Numbered from the stretch's first letter, positions 35,301 to 50,300 are shown. The stretch is 64,000 nucleotides of DNA from Cyprinodon diabolis (GCA_030533445.1 CM060076.1:12192501-12256500), one strand, 5' to 3'. The notes: generated by a model not told the origin, from the letters alone. A program made the numbers and translations.

Positions 35301-38300
35301 ACTAATTTGCAGCTTTACTTTTAAATTGCAGCTGTTTTTGTGACTTGCAGAGTTTTACCTTTATGTGTGTTTATTGTGTCTTTACGTTAGCCTCTGTTTT
35401 GTGTTTGCTAGTCTGCGGATTTTGTTTGTAAGCCTCATTTTTGCCTTTTCTTTTTTTTTTTTTTTTTTTTAATGCTGCGCATTGGCACCTCTCAGCCATG
35501 AACAAATTTCTAAGTAAAATTAATTATGGTGAAACTTATTTCATGCTAAAATATACATTTTTTCTATGTCAGTTTAAGAAGATTATCCTGTGCTGTACTT
35601 TGGATGTAAAACTTCTAATATAATTTTGGAAACTAGGTCCATACAGAAACTTTATTCAACTTAAGAAAAAAAAAATGGAAATGTTTTGCCAATCCTTTGC
35701 ATAATTCTTTTTCTCTTTGTCTTCCAGGAGGGGGGAGAAACTGTGGTGCTCATGAGCTCATCTGTGCTAGACGAGGTAAATCCTTGTCTTCAGAAATCTG
35801 TTTTACCTTCTACAAGCCTTACCTGTCCTTCATGTATGCCTCGTTTTACTGAAAATAAATGTATACTGCCTTTACAGTCCTTGTAACACAGTGTTTTTGT
35901 GAATTATGTATGCTGTATCAAGTTTAGTGTGCCTCAGCGAAACAAGGCAGCTATGTGCATGATTTATTTAGCAAGTAGGTTTGGTTTCATTCTAGGGGTC
36001 TATATGCAAGTAAGGCTTCCATATTGGTTAATTTTAAACAACCACACTCCTTTAAGTATATCATTCTTTGCTCCTAAAGCTTAAAACCATTACATTTTAC
36101 TCTAAATGTATGGATATCCGACAGATTCATTTATTTCCTTCGTTTTTGTTGAGACAAGCTCACATTTCTCTGAGGGCTTATTTCATTTCCGAATGCTTCA
36201 GTGGCTGCGTTTTCAGGTTTATTAGACAGCTTAGAGGAGTCATTAGCTGGAAAAGAAAGTTGATTGGGTCCTGCAGTGCAATCTCAGAGTCCCGAGTTCA
36301 ACCTAAGTTTTTTTTTTAAGGTTTGCTTTATCAGCTCTAAAGAACAAAGGCACAGGAATAAAAATTGAGAAGGATTGGCAAGCATGTTCATCACCTCTGC
36401 TGGTGAAGAAATGTTGGGGATCATATAAACGCCTCTGCTTTCAAGTGTACATTGATGAAGGCATCAGGTTACCTTCAGGGCTTTGAATTATTCAGCTGCT
36501 GTAAAATTTACAGAGCAGAGTGATCTATGAAGCGTCTTCAAATCCCTTCAGATAGCAACGCCACGAGCTTGTAGTTTTTATATGAACACCACTGCAGAGG
36601 TCATCTGGGCTCAATCAGCAGTGAGAGTTGACATTTAAATCTGAAAACCATTGGATCGGATTTAGTGTGGGATTAATTATGTTTTGTTCTTTTTTTCCAG
36701 AGCTCAATAGCTTTATGTTTTTATCCTCTTTTGTCATTTTGAATATATATATATATGGATTATAAAACTTGTTTGATTATACAAAAGGTAAGACAGCTTG
36801 ATTTATTATCTCTTTTGCCATTCTTGAGGACTTAGCATTGATGTAATACTACTTCATAAAGCTGCAACAGCTTTTTTTCCTGTTTCAATGCTAAGGCAAA
36901 CCTGTCCCTACCAACTTCAAAGGACTTTTAGAGGATATAAAATGAATTATTTTAGATCTAACTTGTGTGCTCATGAATTATCTCTGTAACTTATTATTAA
37001 TCAGCATCATTGGGGACCTAAAGCATTGAAATGCTTTTATATCATATGTGATATGTTTTTTGCATTTTTTGCATTTTTTTTGCATTAATCTTCCCTTTAA
37101 AAACTAATGCTGTTCTGACAGAGCTAATCATATTAGCAGTGGTGGACGAAGTACTCAACAGTAGAATTTGAGTAAAAGTATTGATACCTATAGTCATATC
37201 TTACTCAACTACAATTAAAATTTCTCAGTCAATAATCTACTCAAGTTAAAGTATTGAAGTATTCACTTTTGAAAATACATAAGTATTCAAAATTACATGC
37301 ATTTAAAAGTACTTAAGTATTGAAAATACAATCAAATGTTCTAATACCTGTACATTTCTGTATAATTTTCAGAGTAATTTTAAAAACCTTGTAACTTTCA
37401 GAAACCACCTGATGTACTGACGCATACAAACACCTGCTACCAATTCTACAACACCTATAAAAATTTCAGAATAAAAATGCCACACAAAAAATAAGAACGG
37501 GTATTTTGATTATTATTATTTCTTCTTCAAAAATAACGCAAAAAGAAAACAGGAGAGTCTTGATTCTCCTCACATTTTCACCAAGAAAAAATGAAAATGC
37601 AAATCTGCTTTGAGAACTCATCCTACCAAATAGACTTGGCCACAAGGCAACAACTAATGCCTTAATAAATTGTATAAACTGCAAATATTGCCTGCCCTGA
37701 GTTTCTCACATTTGTGGAATGTCATGCAAATCTCTAAAACAGTGGTGTCCAAATTCAGTCCTAAGTTCTGCGATCCTGCATGTTGGAAAAAAAAAAAACT
37801 TAATTACAGTAATAAAGTAAATGTACTTTTTACTTTCCACCACTGCATATTAATTCAATTCAATTTCAATTCAGTTTATTTATATAGCGCCAATTCACAA
37901 CACTTTACAGTTCAACGATATCATGCTGTCAAATTGATTCAAAGTTTTCTATCTAAGGAAAAGCAGTTGATTGCATTGACTCATTGACTCAAACACAATC
38001 CCTCACACTAAGCATGCTTGTAGCGACAGTGGAGAGGAAAATTTGTGATATTCAAAATGTCGCTTACTAGTTCATTACTATTTTTTAATATCTTATGGGT
38101 TCTAAGATTATTTTGTTTAGTTCCCTCGTTTTTATCCTTTCATTTTTTGTACAGCCTCAGATCTTTATTTTCTCCTTTTTCTCTTAACTGACACAAGGAA
38201 TCCTCTAATTAGGGAGGTATACCTTTATAGTGTTCAACCATGCGTTTATCAGTGTGGCACATCCTTGCTAATTAAAGTGATGTTCTGAGCTGCCTCTTGT

Positions 38301-41300
38301 CTTTCTGACAAGAAGCAGCTTAGAGAACTGTTATTTAACTTTTAGATGAATATTTTTTCTAACAATGTAACTGTTCTCTAGCCATCAAAATAATTATGCG
38401 TCATATTAAGACCTCCACAAAGCCCGGATTTTTGTTCAGAGTCAATTTAGAATTGGAATCAGTGGAGATTTTTATTACTAAGATTAGTAATAAGGAACCT
38501 GGGAAAGTTTCTTCAGGAAGGAAAAGAGGCATAAACAGAGGAAAATTATTGATATTAATCTAATATCAAAAAAATATCAATATAAAACTCACTACAAAGG
38601 TTTCTGCCATGAAAAATGACATAACATATTGATAGCTGGGTGAAACTAAACAATTTGAACATTTAAAGAGGTAGGGCTTTGAGGAAGTGGGTATTTTCCA
38701 CAGTGAGCATTCCACCAAGCGTAATTTTTCCAAGGAGAAATGTGTCACATTTTCCACTCATAATAGGAAATATGAAACATATCATACTGCTTTCCATATT
38801 GATATTAAATTCTGTCAGCTGTTAGCTTTATGTGATAGTCACACATGCATAATGTTTGTCATATTGGGACCAAAAGCCTCATGAAAAATTAATACAAAAA
38901 AATGCATTTAATGAAATCTATGCTAAAACTCTGCATATTAAAACCCAAACCGTAAAAAGGTATGTACTAGGGATGCAGGATATAATCGGCCCCCTATCGG
39001 TATCGGCCTTAAAACTGAATATCGGACATCGGCCACCCCACCGATATTTAACCCGATATTTGATCAGCTTCTGAGTTTCTAAAGTCTAAAAAAAAAATAA
39101 AAAATACTACTTCTTCTTCCTCAAAAACTTCTTTTTTACAGACTTAAAAACTTCTAAAGACGAGGGAAAAAATATTGATACATTAAAAATCAATTTGGTA
39201 TCAGCATATGAAAATATATTTGAGTATATTATTTTTCAAAGTGTCAGAAATGGATAACAAAAAACTGCTATTTTCAATGACTACTTATTTTTGTCCAGCT
39301 TTAACATCAGTATAGATATCGGTTATCGGCTACATGAGTTTTAAACTATCGGCATATCGGATATCGGCCAAAATCCCAATATCGTGCATCCCTAGTGTGT
39401 ACATTTGCATGTGTCACACAGAGTACATATGAAGAAATAATGTTTTTTTGTTAAATTGTGCTGTGCTTATACATCCTCTAATTGCAAAGGATTATGGATC
39501 AGTGGCGGTTCTAGACCAAATGTACCAGGGGGGCCAGGAGGGGGCCAGCGTGTTTTCATGGGGGCACAGAAAAGCATGAAATAAAAAACAGGAAAGCTGC
39601 ATAAGGTGATACTTCTATTCAATTAAGTTTAATTAAAATTCCTAATGTCTTTTTAGGTGAATATACATTCAGAATTTTGGAATTGTACATATTTATGACT
39701 TAATTTAAGTTGAAATTACAGTTTTCTATAAAATCTGAATTAGAATTGAAGAAAAACTGTTAAATTCAGCTGTAAAAAAATTTAGTATGTTATTAATTTG
39801 TTTTGAAAAAAACATTTAGCAGATGAAAACTGGGATCATATCTCAATACACTGAAGCCATCACCTTATTGTTTTTTTAAATAGTTCATAAAATACAATTT
39901 GTAAAGAAAAAAATGAAATAGATCCAAAGGACCTTTCAGTAACCATGCTTGTTGCAGGGCATATCATCTTTAGAGTTTCTTTGAGTATTATGTTTTCAGT
40001 ACAGGGGCCATAACAGTGGCCAGGACATTATCTACAGGGGCCCTGGCCCCTGTCTAGAACCGCCCATGTTATGGATCATAAGTACTTAATAGGAACATTG
40101 GGAGATTCCTATTCTAAATAAACTATTGATAGGAAGCATTCAGCTTTCTTTTCTTACCTCTCTCCTTACTATCAGCATTTATTCAGACAGCACTTATTAT
40201 AGTGATCACTGACGCATTTCTGCTTTGGCTTAAGAGCTCTTACTGATTTGCTGTATTTGGACTGAGTCCATCTACAGTATATAACTATAGGTTAAAGATA
40301 GGCTTGTATAACTTAAATAATCTTGCTGAACAGCTACTAGCTGTTCAGCAAGATAAGCAGCAGCTGTAACTATGTGGCATTGTGCAGATTGTTATCTAAA
40401 GTGTATTATATATTATTTGATAAATACTATATGTTGCAGCCTATTCCATTTTTAAAGATTTCATTCTTTGTTTGAATGAGTTAACCAAGCAGAACTGCCA
40501 CATGATCAGTACTAGACCAACCATCCTGTTGCAAATGAATATTTTTATGCCTGAAAAATACTGAAAAGCAATCAATTAAACAATATATTACGGAAAACGG
40601 TATACTGAGTCAGAAAAGGGAATTAAAAACAATGCAACAGCCAATAAATGGGAACTAAGGAGGGAAACCTGTACTGCAGACACTTTGCTGTCAGTCATAG
40701 AACAATTTAGAGCAATAAAGCTTTTGTAGCAAAGAAAATTGTGTAACGCAGCGGTGTTATTACACTACTGCATTTTGGCTCCAAGGACTTTGTCTATTCG
40801 TCCTTTACTGTAGTCTTATATTCGCAGGGTTAAAAATCAATAAGTCCATGCCCCGCAATGCTATACTGATTTGTTAAAATATGCATGATTTTAAGCTTTA
40901 CCATAGCTAAATAAAAAAATATCAAATATATTACTTTTTTTATTACCTTTATTTCTTTACCTATTTATTTATCATCTGCCTTCAGCTAATCTGTCTGTGA
41001 GGCAGTGTCCTAAATGATGGACCAATCTGGCTTTTCAGGCATTACTGAATCTACTTTTCTGTTAGATACTGTTCCTTTGAGGCTCTAGTAAAAATAGCAC
41101 AGGACTGCCTGCTTGGTTACATGAAGTGTGGATGGCCTACATACACCACCACAGCTTATATCTGCTCATGAAGTAAGAGGAAACTAACAGAAGACAATGT
41201 TTTGCCCTTTTGACAGGGAATAATTAGGTCGTTTCAGTTTAAGATGTCTTATTTTTTAACAGTAAATATACTTGTTCAGATTTAATATATTTTACCTACA

Positions 41301-44300
41301 AACACTAATGTTCAGATTGCAGCAATGTGATGCAGTGATGTGTGTGTTATTGCTGCTCAGCTCTAGAAAAAAGTGGTTCAAACTTTTACAGTTTTCTAAT
41401 TTTTGGTTTTCTTGTCTCCTTTTTCCTTTTCTGTTTTCCTCTTTCTTTCCCCCCACCTGCTCTCCCCTCACCTCAGTTTCTCCTGAACTTCTGGGTGTTT
41501 TGTCTTCCATTGCAGCCTTTGTGGTGTTGATGGCTCTGTTTTTTCTTTACCTCAGCAACAAACTGTCTGCGCAGAGTCCTGACAATCTTTCACATCTCAA
41601 CAGACATAAGAATACCCAGCAAGGTACTCAACACATTCACAAACTCACCATATCTGCTGATATGTTTGCAGAGTAACATTATTAATTGGTGTCTTGGAGT
41701 TGTGTACTGCAACATTTTATGGCATGTAACAGTTGCAATCTTTTGGTAGCAGTATTTTTGGTATGTATATATATATATATATATTTCTTTTTTTTTGCTG
41801 CAGAAAGACAAACAAGCTTGTGTTAAATACCACTATATATCTAAAACAATCTTTATAGTTATTGTGACTGAAAATGAGACAGAGTATTCAGATGTACACT
41901 AAGTTTAATGCCAGTGAAGTATTATTACTGATTTACTCGATTACAGTGGGAGCCTTGCATTATTAAAGACCATCAATGGTTTGATGAATATAGGCCTTAT
42001 TCTTGGTGTTAATTCAGTTAGACATGAAAAGGCAGTTTATCTATTTTACCGAAAAGGCAAATTGGATAAAAGTTATTTCTAATATTCAATTTTAATATAT
42101 TCTGGATGTTTGTTCTTATTTCACAAACATGAGCTAAAGTTATAGTTTGCACATTAGAAAGTATCAAAAAGATTAGTCATAAGAAGGGTACAAAAACGTT
42201 TTCAGCATAAAATGCGCACTAATGCATTGCAACAAATATATTGCAGCAAAGGTGACAACAGAAAACAACACTTCAATGGCGACACTTTCAGAGCTGCAGG
42301 AATTTCAAAGGAAATCTGCATGCAACAGCAATCACCAGTAATAAAGGAAAGTAAGGAGGAGGGCTGCAAGATAGCCACCATTGTTTCAAAGAAAACATTG
42401 AAACCTTGCTAAATTATTCATGTGTTACACTTTACTAAAGTAAAGATAAGGTTTTGGGCAATAATTATAAAATATAATGTTAGAATGACACCCAACAATG
42501 AACATAAAACAATACAAAATAAAAAAACAACAAAAAAATAAAAGAAGGAGCCATAAAAAAATGTATATATTAACAGTTCCCAATAAGAGTAAGTTTTAAT
42601 CTAATACCCTGCCAGAAACCTGAAGAAGTCGATGATTATTTTCACAGCAAACTCAATGGAAACTCAATGGAATTAGCCTTTCCTAAAGAAAATTAATTGT
42701 TCCCAGATTCCAAAACTAAATGCAGTAGAAAATCTGTAGGTTTGATTTGTGGAGGGCCAAATCCATGAGAATATTATCATTCTCATTGATTTGGAGAACA
42801 AAAGCCTGTTCAAATAAGCAACAGTTAAAGGAAAAGTCCGGTCAGCAAGCAATGATCAGTAGATCATTATCTATACTTAAAACTAATACGCCCATGGTGA
42901 TTTAATGAATTTATTTTTAATCAGTTAAAAAAAAACTTAAAATTTTTTGTTGTGATAACTGAGTCCAGGGGCCGGCCATTTTTGCCCAAATATAGTAATG
43001 GACGTCATGGTGCGTCATGGTGCAGTAAGCCTAGCACCATTCTCCCCGCTTTACAAACAAAATCAGTGGGAACTACCAGACATATCTGCAATCAACAACA
43101 ATTATTTTAGAATTCGAGGAGACTTCACCATTTAAATTCCCGAGAGCTATAGTTAAACTGACAATATCAGTTTAACTATAGCTCTCGTGGTTGGTAGTTG
43201 GATGTTTTAAAACATCCGGTAAAAGGGAAAAAAAAATTTGGTTATTTCACTTTCCGATTCTTGATCCTCCACGGGTTCGTCATTGGATTGCCAACTTAAA
43301 GATAGAGGATTTGCCATCGAACTTTTGCCAGAGAAAAAATACTTTGAAGGAGAATGTTTTCAAGATGACTTGGATAAGAGCGCGTGGTGACACACACCAG
43401 ATACAGCTCCGGGGCTTGATCAATAGCCGATACCGAACCATTAGGTCACAAACCAGTAGGTGGCAGTAGTGCTCGTTGACAAACATGGATGCCTCCAGTA
43501 TAGAATATTCAAATGAAAATTACTCTTAATTACAAACACTTATCATTTATTGAACAGTTTGTAATAATTTCATACTTAAAGTACTTTTAAAAGTTTGTAT
43601 TCTTAACAAAACTGGACTTTTCCTTTAAAGGGTGGAACAGCCGTACAAAGTTGTTTTTTTTTATTTTGGATGAATTAATTCATTGATTTTCTCCCGCTCA
43701 GTCCTACTCAGGGTCGCGGTGGGGCTGGTGCGTATCTCGGGCAGTGCATGGGCAAGAGGCAAGGTACACCCTGGACAGGTTGCCAGTCTGTCGCAGGGTT
43801 TTAGATGAATAACAAACAATATTAAATTTAAATTGAAGAAAAAGTGAAAAAATGTTTAACCATGGCCTTATATTGTGAAAGAGTCATATATGGGCTAAAA
43901 TCAGTAGTAAAAGTAGATCAGAATTTGTTTGAAAGAAAACTTAAAAGCTGTGAGTTATTTCTTGAAATTAATTTTCCAACTGATCAGCTGAAATTATACC
44001 AGTGTAGGCTAATCTCTACCATCAACTAACTGCTGAATGCATGTTAATACTGTGATGATGACCTCACACCCTGCTAACCAACACATGTCTGTGTCAGTGC
44101 CTTTGATGAGCTAATCTAGCGATCAACGTGTAATAGAATCCCTCCGACTGGGAGATGGCCTTCTTCAAGAGCTTCCAGCCGACCCTGCCGTCTGTCAACA
44201 TTTCGTCCATCCTGGACTCAGTCACCAGTCGTGTGGATGACTTGGCAAATGCAGTCAGCGATGCCACATATGCAGTCAGCGACCAGCTCACAGAGCAGGT

Positions 44301-47300
44301 CTCTACTATTATCAACAAGGTGCAGGAGGAAGAGGAGGGGGAAAACAACAGGAGCCAGGATGCTCGTCAGGCCTCCGGCTCACAAGAAGGAAGGGCTGGC
44401 AATAGAAGCATGTGGCAAATGCAAAAAAACTCTGATTCTGGTCAGACGGGTTTGAAAAACAACCAAACCAACGATGCAATGGAGGCACAGAACTCTCAGA
44501 GTCAACTAGAGTGGGAATGGAGGGATGGATGCTGGAGAGTTAAAAAAACAGAAGCCGAGTTAGCAGAAGAAGAAAGGACGAAGAAGGAGGAAAGGGAGAT
44601 ACAAGAAAGGAGGGAGCAGAGAAGAAAAGAGAGGAGGGAGAGACAGCTGGAGAAAGAAGCCGAAGCTAAAAGAAACAGAGAAGAAGAGGAAGATGAGGCC
44701 TCTGAGAAATCAGCCAGTGGAGACGGACAAGACGGAAAGACAAATGAGGATGACGATCAAATATCTGCTCAACAAAAAAGGGATGTCTCTGACAATGAAA
44801 TGGAAACACAGATATCAAAGCAGGAGCAGAAGGGAGATGGAGAAGCAAAAGCAGAGTTAGAAGTTGTACAAGAGAGCGAGGCAGACAACGAGGAAGAGGA
44901 TGAGCCATCAAGATCTTCCTCTAAAGTAAAAAAGAGGAAGTCGGATAAAAAAAAGGTCGAAGACAGTTTGCATTCATGTGAGGAGGATTTAAAAGCAAAG
45001 AAAAAAAAAGACAAAGGAAAGAAAAGCAAGAAGAAGAAGAAAGGAAACCAAGGTTAGAGTGTGACACTTCAGTGTGTGCTCTGATCTTTGGCTCTCCTCT
45101 TTTTAAGCTTCTACTCTGACTGACTGAGTGCTGCGTGCCACTTCCAGCTTGGTCTTGCCTCTTTCAATATTGCACTAACTTTTGCTTAGGAGATAAATCT
45201 ACCACTTTAACGAAAGTCTCCCTATGTCCTGTACAGATGGAGATATTTTAAAGCACGAAGAGGAAAAAATCCCAGAGGGTGTGACCCAGCAGAATGTAAG
45301 CTCTGCATGGAGGAAAGGCAAACAGTCCAATGAGCTGGAAGGATACAGCAGCGAGGCCTCCAGTGAACAGGGTAATATAATACCTTATTTATCCTTATCT
45401 TATTTAGCTTGTAAAAGTAAAATGATAATTTTATAATAAATTAAAATAATGAGAAGGCAGTTAAAAAAACAGATCCTAAATATGGTAAAAAGATTAAAAT
45501 AAAACTAGCTATAGCTTATAATAGTATATTTAGTAATGTACTATAATGTAATTATTTGTATCTTTAAATTTAAGATTTGCTTATAATAAATTCCTTCATT
45601 TTTTAAATATATATATGTAGATTAAAGAGGTTTTAAAGACAACATTAAGCCTTACGGTTACTTTTTTGGGCAGTTTTGTATCATGGTGGAAAGCTTTTGG
45701 CATATTTTTTCCAGTCTAGGCATTAGAAAGTAAAAATTCAAATTTCTATTACGGGACATACAATTATGATTATTTATATTTATGACATATAGGTTACATT
45801 TATAATTTAGCGCTTACATCTGAAAAGGGGTATGTTTGAATTCAAAATAAATCTGCCTAGCTTTGTCCTGCAGCTCTGAAATATTTTTTCCTTCTACCCG
45901 ATCTTTGTTTACTTTGTTGTGACTCCAGCTGCCAGCATTCAGAGGATAAAGAAAGATTCCTCACTAACTGAGCTCCAGCCTCCCCCATACCATCACATAA
46001 ACTCAGGGACACGCAAGTCCTCACGCTACTGTTCAGAACGAGGAGTCAGGAGGCCGTCGTCCCTGCAAAATTCAGACAGCCCTCGTTGCTCCAGCGAGGC
46101 CAGCATGGACCAGGATACTGAGATTTACCTCAACAAAGGCTGCGAAGAGGACATTCCCAGTGACAGCACTGCTGTTCTAAGTCCAGAGGTAAGTTTAAAT
46201 AATTCAATTTATCTTCTACTTATTAGATAAATTGTAAAAAAAAAAAGAAAAAAAAAAACAGTATGCGAGGAAAGGTGGAAGCAATTGTACCCCACCATAT
46301 TATTAGGGTAACTTACAATGACTTGTGCATGCATCTAAACCTTACAACTACGAACTTCTGTTTACTTTTGCATGTGATACAACAGCACAATGTAGTTCAT
46401 AATTGTGAATGAAAATGTCACAAGGTTTTCAAAATTCTAAACACTACTTTCATAATTGAAATTTCTTCTGTGAAATATCCCAAGTTCAGTCAGACTAGAT
46501 GGCGAGTGTCTGTGAACCTTTTTTTTACAGTATTGGAGTTAGATCCTTGTTTGAAAATTAGGTACTATGTAAATCAATCAGTTATGGTAGCGATTGTTAA
46601 GTTTTATCCTGCTGACAATAGTAATAATAATTGAACTTTATTGATCTCACATTGGAGAAATTAACTCTCTGCATTTAACCCATCCCCTTGAGGAGCAGTG
46701 GGGAGCATTGTGTGGTTAAGGGCAGAGATGGGAAGTAACGAAGTACAAATACTTCGTTACTGTACTTAAGTAGATTTTTCTGATATTTTTACTTTACTTT
46801 ACTACTTATTTTTATGGCGACTTTTTACTTCTACTCCTTACATTTTTACACAAATATCTGTACTTTCTACTCCTTACATTTTAAAAAATTGGCTCGTTAC
46901 TTTAGTTTTGAATCATTTCAATGGAGTTACCGTTATTATTTTTCACGTCATCAATACCAAATTCAATCTAATTGGATGGGAATCTACGTTGCATTTGAAG
47001 CACCACTACAAGATGAATCGACAGATTCGGCGGTATTCATTCGCAACAAATCATTGCAGCTTGGTGGCGGTGGCGTTAGCATAGTAGCATGGACGACGAG
47101 ATGATTGAAAATTAACACAACGGAGATCTAGTACCATTGGCAGACATCCATTTAAAATGTAGGCAACGGCATGAAAAAAGTGGTTTCTACTTTTACTTTT
47201 ATACTTTAAGTAAATTTACAAGCCTGTACTTTGTTACTTTTACTTGAGTAAAGAAGTTTAATCAGTACTTCCACTTTTACCAGAGTATTTTTAACACAAG

Positions 47301-50300
47301 TATCTGTACTTTTACTCAAGTACGGAAAGTGTGTACTTTTGCCATCTCTGGTTAAGGGTCTTGCTCAACGACCCAGAGGGCAGGCTGTGGGGATCAAACC
47401 AGGTACTTGCAACCTTCTCAGAGCACAAGGGCACTGCTCTAACCCTCTAGGCCAACACGCTTGTAGAAAATGAACCTTTCTACAAGACCTCAAGACTTTC
47501 TCAGCATCTTACAGGCTTTATTTCAGAACTGAGCTCCATCCTTCTTTCATCAACATTTTCCCCTTATCCATGTTTAAGAATACCATCTCTACAAGATGAT
47601 GCTGCCACCACTATGTCTTTATGCAGGGATGGTTTGCATAATTTCCATCTAAGCCTTAATGTTTATACAGTTTTGTTTTGTTTTTTTAATCAGAGCCTCT
47701 TCTTTCTTGTATGCATTTTAGAAAGTTGCAAACAGGACTCTTTATTACTCTGAACAACAGTTTTCTTCTTCCAGAACTGCTAGATTTGGGAAACAGTGAA
47801 CTAACAGATATTTGATAGATTTTCCAACAGGACAAATAAATCTCTGTAACTCCTCCAGATTAACTAGGGGTTTTTGGGCAGCTTCTAGGAATAATGCCAT
47901 ATGTTCTCAGTCCGTTTAGATACGCAAATGAATGTGTTTGTGAGTCCCCGGGTTTAGATACTCACTCTCTGAAATGTTCAAGCTTGAGACATTGTTGATA
48001 AATGAATTTATTTCACAAAAATATAATACAAATAATTCTATTCAATTTTATCTAAGTATATACAAGTAAACTAAGACTGATATGCTTATGCTAAATGCAT
48101 GTCACAGTTCGATATTTAAAATTAGGTTTTAAAAGCCATCTATCTTTTTACCTCATCTTCATAGTTATGTGCTGCTTTGTGTAAGTTTAACAAGCCTAAA
48201 ACAATGACACACATTTAGAATTCAAAGAAAAGAAGTAAACTTCTTTTTTGATAAATGACCTTATTAGAAAAAAAAAGGTTAACTTGTTATTTATCAAATA
48301 GCACTAGAGTACATACATAACACCTCTATAATTGTGACATCTTCAGGATGGGTCTGGTCTTCAGCTTCCTTCAGCCTATGAGCCAGAGCCAATGGCTCAA
48401 TACGGCACTCTGGACGTCGCCTTTGAGTACGACTCCACCGAGCAGTGGCTGGCCGTCACTGTGACGGCTGCGACAGACATCCCCGCTCTGAAGCAGACGG
48501 GTAACATCGCCTGGCAGGTCCACCTGGTCCTGCTCCCCACCAAGAAGCAGCGGGCAAAAACGGGCGTGCAGAAGGGCCCGTGTCCCGTTTTCACAGAAAC
48601 ATTCAAGTTTTCCAGGGTGGAACAAGAGGCCCTGGGGGACTACGCTGTCCGCTTTCGCCTGTACAGCATCAGACGGATGAAGAAGGAGAAGGTGCTGGGA
48701 GAGAAGGTGTTCTACCTGACTAAGCTCAACTTGCAGGGGAAGATCGCTCTACCCGTCACCCTGGAGCCTGGCTCTGAACTTACAGTGAGAACACCTTGTG
48801 AATTCTACCCTATTCTATTATGAGTTTACAAAATACCTATAGGTACTTATAATCTTGTTTGATTTCTCTTCATGCCAGGGCTGTGGCTCTCTCGTGAGCG
48901 TGTCTCGTAGTGCAGGTGCTCTGTCCTACCGCTCCACCGAAGACTCCTCGCTGCCAGAGATCCTCCTGGGTCTCATCTATAACTCTGCCACCGGACAGCT
49001 TTCTGCTGAGGTTATACAAGGAAGTCACTTTAAAACTACAGCTTCTGATAAACCTGTCAGTAAGTATTAAAGCTATAATGGAGAAGCTCGTATCTGTTCG
49101 ATTTGTTTTACCTCACTGTGAATTTCTATTATTTGTTTCTATAAAAGGTGTATTTTATATTAGATGCTGATTGATACAGATGGGGAAAAAAAAGAAAAAG
49201 AAAAAGTAGAAAACAACAGTTCATTAAATAAAACTACTAGTTTTATTAGTCAAGGTTTAAAAAGTGTTACTAGTATTTCCCTTGTCGCAGTCCCTTGATT
49301 GAAATGCTCATTAGAAGACATGTTTCACCTTCCAGCTAAAAAAGCATAATGACCTTTAAAGCTAAAGGCAGTCTGGGGAAATATTGGAGTGTATGCTGGT
49401 ATATTTGGGATGGGTTGGTTGTTTATTTTCAAAAAACAGTAGTCTCAGTCACAATCAACAATCAAAGCTGTTCGGTTTTAATCTAGATCTGCTTTCTGGT
49501 TAACACTTCTTTTCTTAAGCCTTCTATCTTGCCTCTTTCCTATCTTTTGTGTGCTGTGGTGTGTGTCCACCTTTTAGATGGTCTGTTTTGTTGTGTGAAG
49601 CACTTCGTAGGAGGACAGCTGTATATCATGAGAGGTAAGGCGACAGATACCTTTTGGTAACCAGGGAATTTAAGGAGTACTTTTTATCTGCTTTTCTACA
49701 TTGAAAAGTTAAAAACATGTAGCGTGTATGAAAACAGAAGCTCATCCATCTTAACCTGATAAACCAGACTAAATGTGAAATTAAATGTGTAATTTAAACT
49801 CGCCGGCAAAAATGATTTTGGCCGCTGGTGGGTAGGGCTAGTTTACTAGGCTACATCCATCTGCATTTTGGCTCTATGTCAGAACATATTAACTTATTTT
49901 AAAATAACCCTTTATAATTTTTTGGTGTTAATCATATAACTAAATATAGGATTTTAGTTTATATTCCAATTTTTTGTGTTTAAAAAAAAAATTAAATTAA
50001 TGCTCAATGCCCACTGTTATGACATTTTAAGATTTAGAATAAACTAAAAATTCCACCCATGTCGGCTTTCTTTTTAGACAAATGTACATTTGCATATTCA
50101 CAGGAAAAAAATTGTTTTCTTTTTTAAAATATATTTGTACTTAAAATGTCTTCGATGAGAGCAGAGAGTAACCAAAGTCAAAATTCCTTGAATTACCAAA
50201 TAAGCAAATAAAGTGAATGCTCATTCAAATGAAACAAATTCTTAAATGTAAATTGTACTTAAAAAAAAAAAATGCAATGAAAACATTTTTTTGGACGACT

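Noticed and set aside
41272..41476. Upstream Met at 41272 as an alternative start for the syt14 transmembrane exon
   Set aside because: The acceptor at 41476 and phase agreement with exon 2 explain the frame; the upstream part is intron-like.
49066..49170. Continuation of the syt14 frame past 49059
   Set aside because: A strong donor (A|GTAAGT) precedes it, and direct joining to 50999 restores the known C2B sequence.
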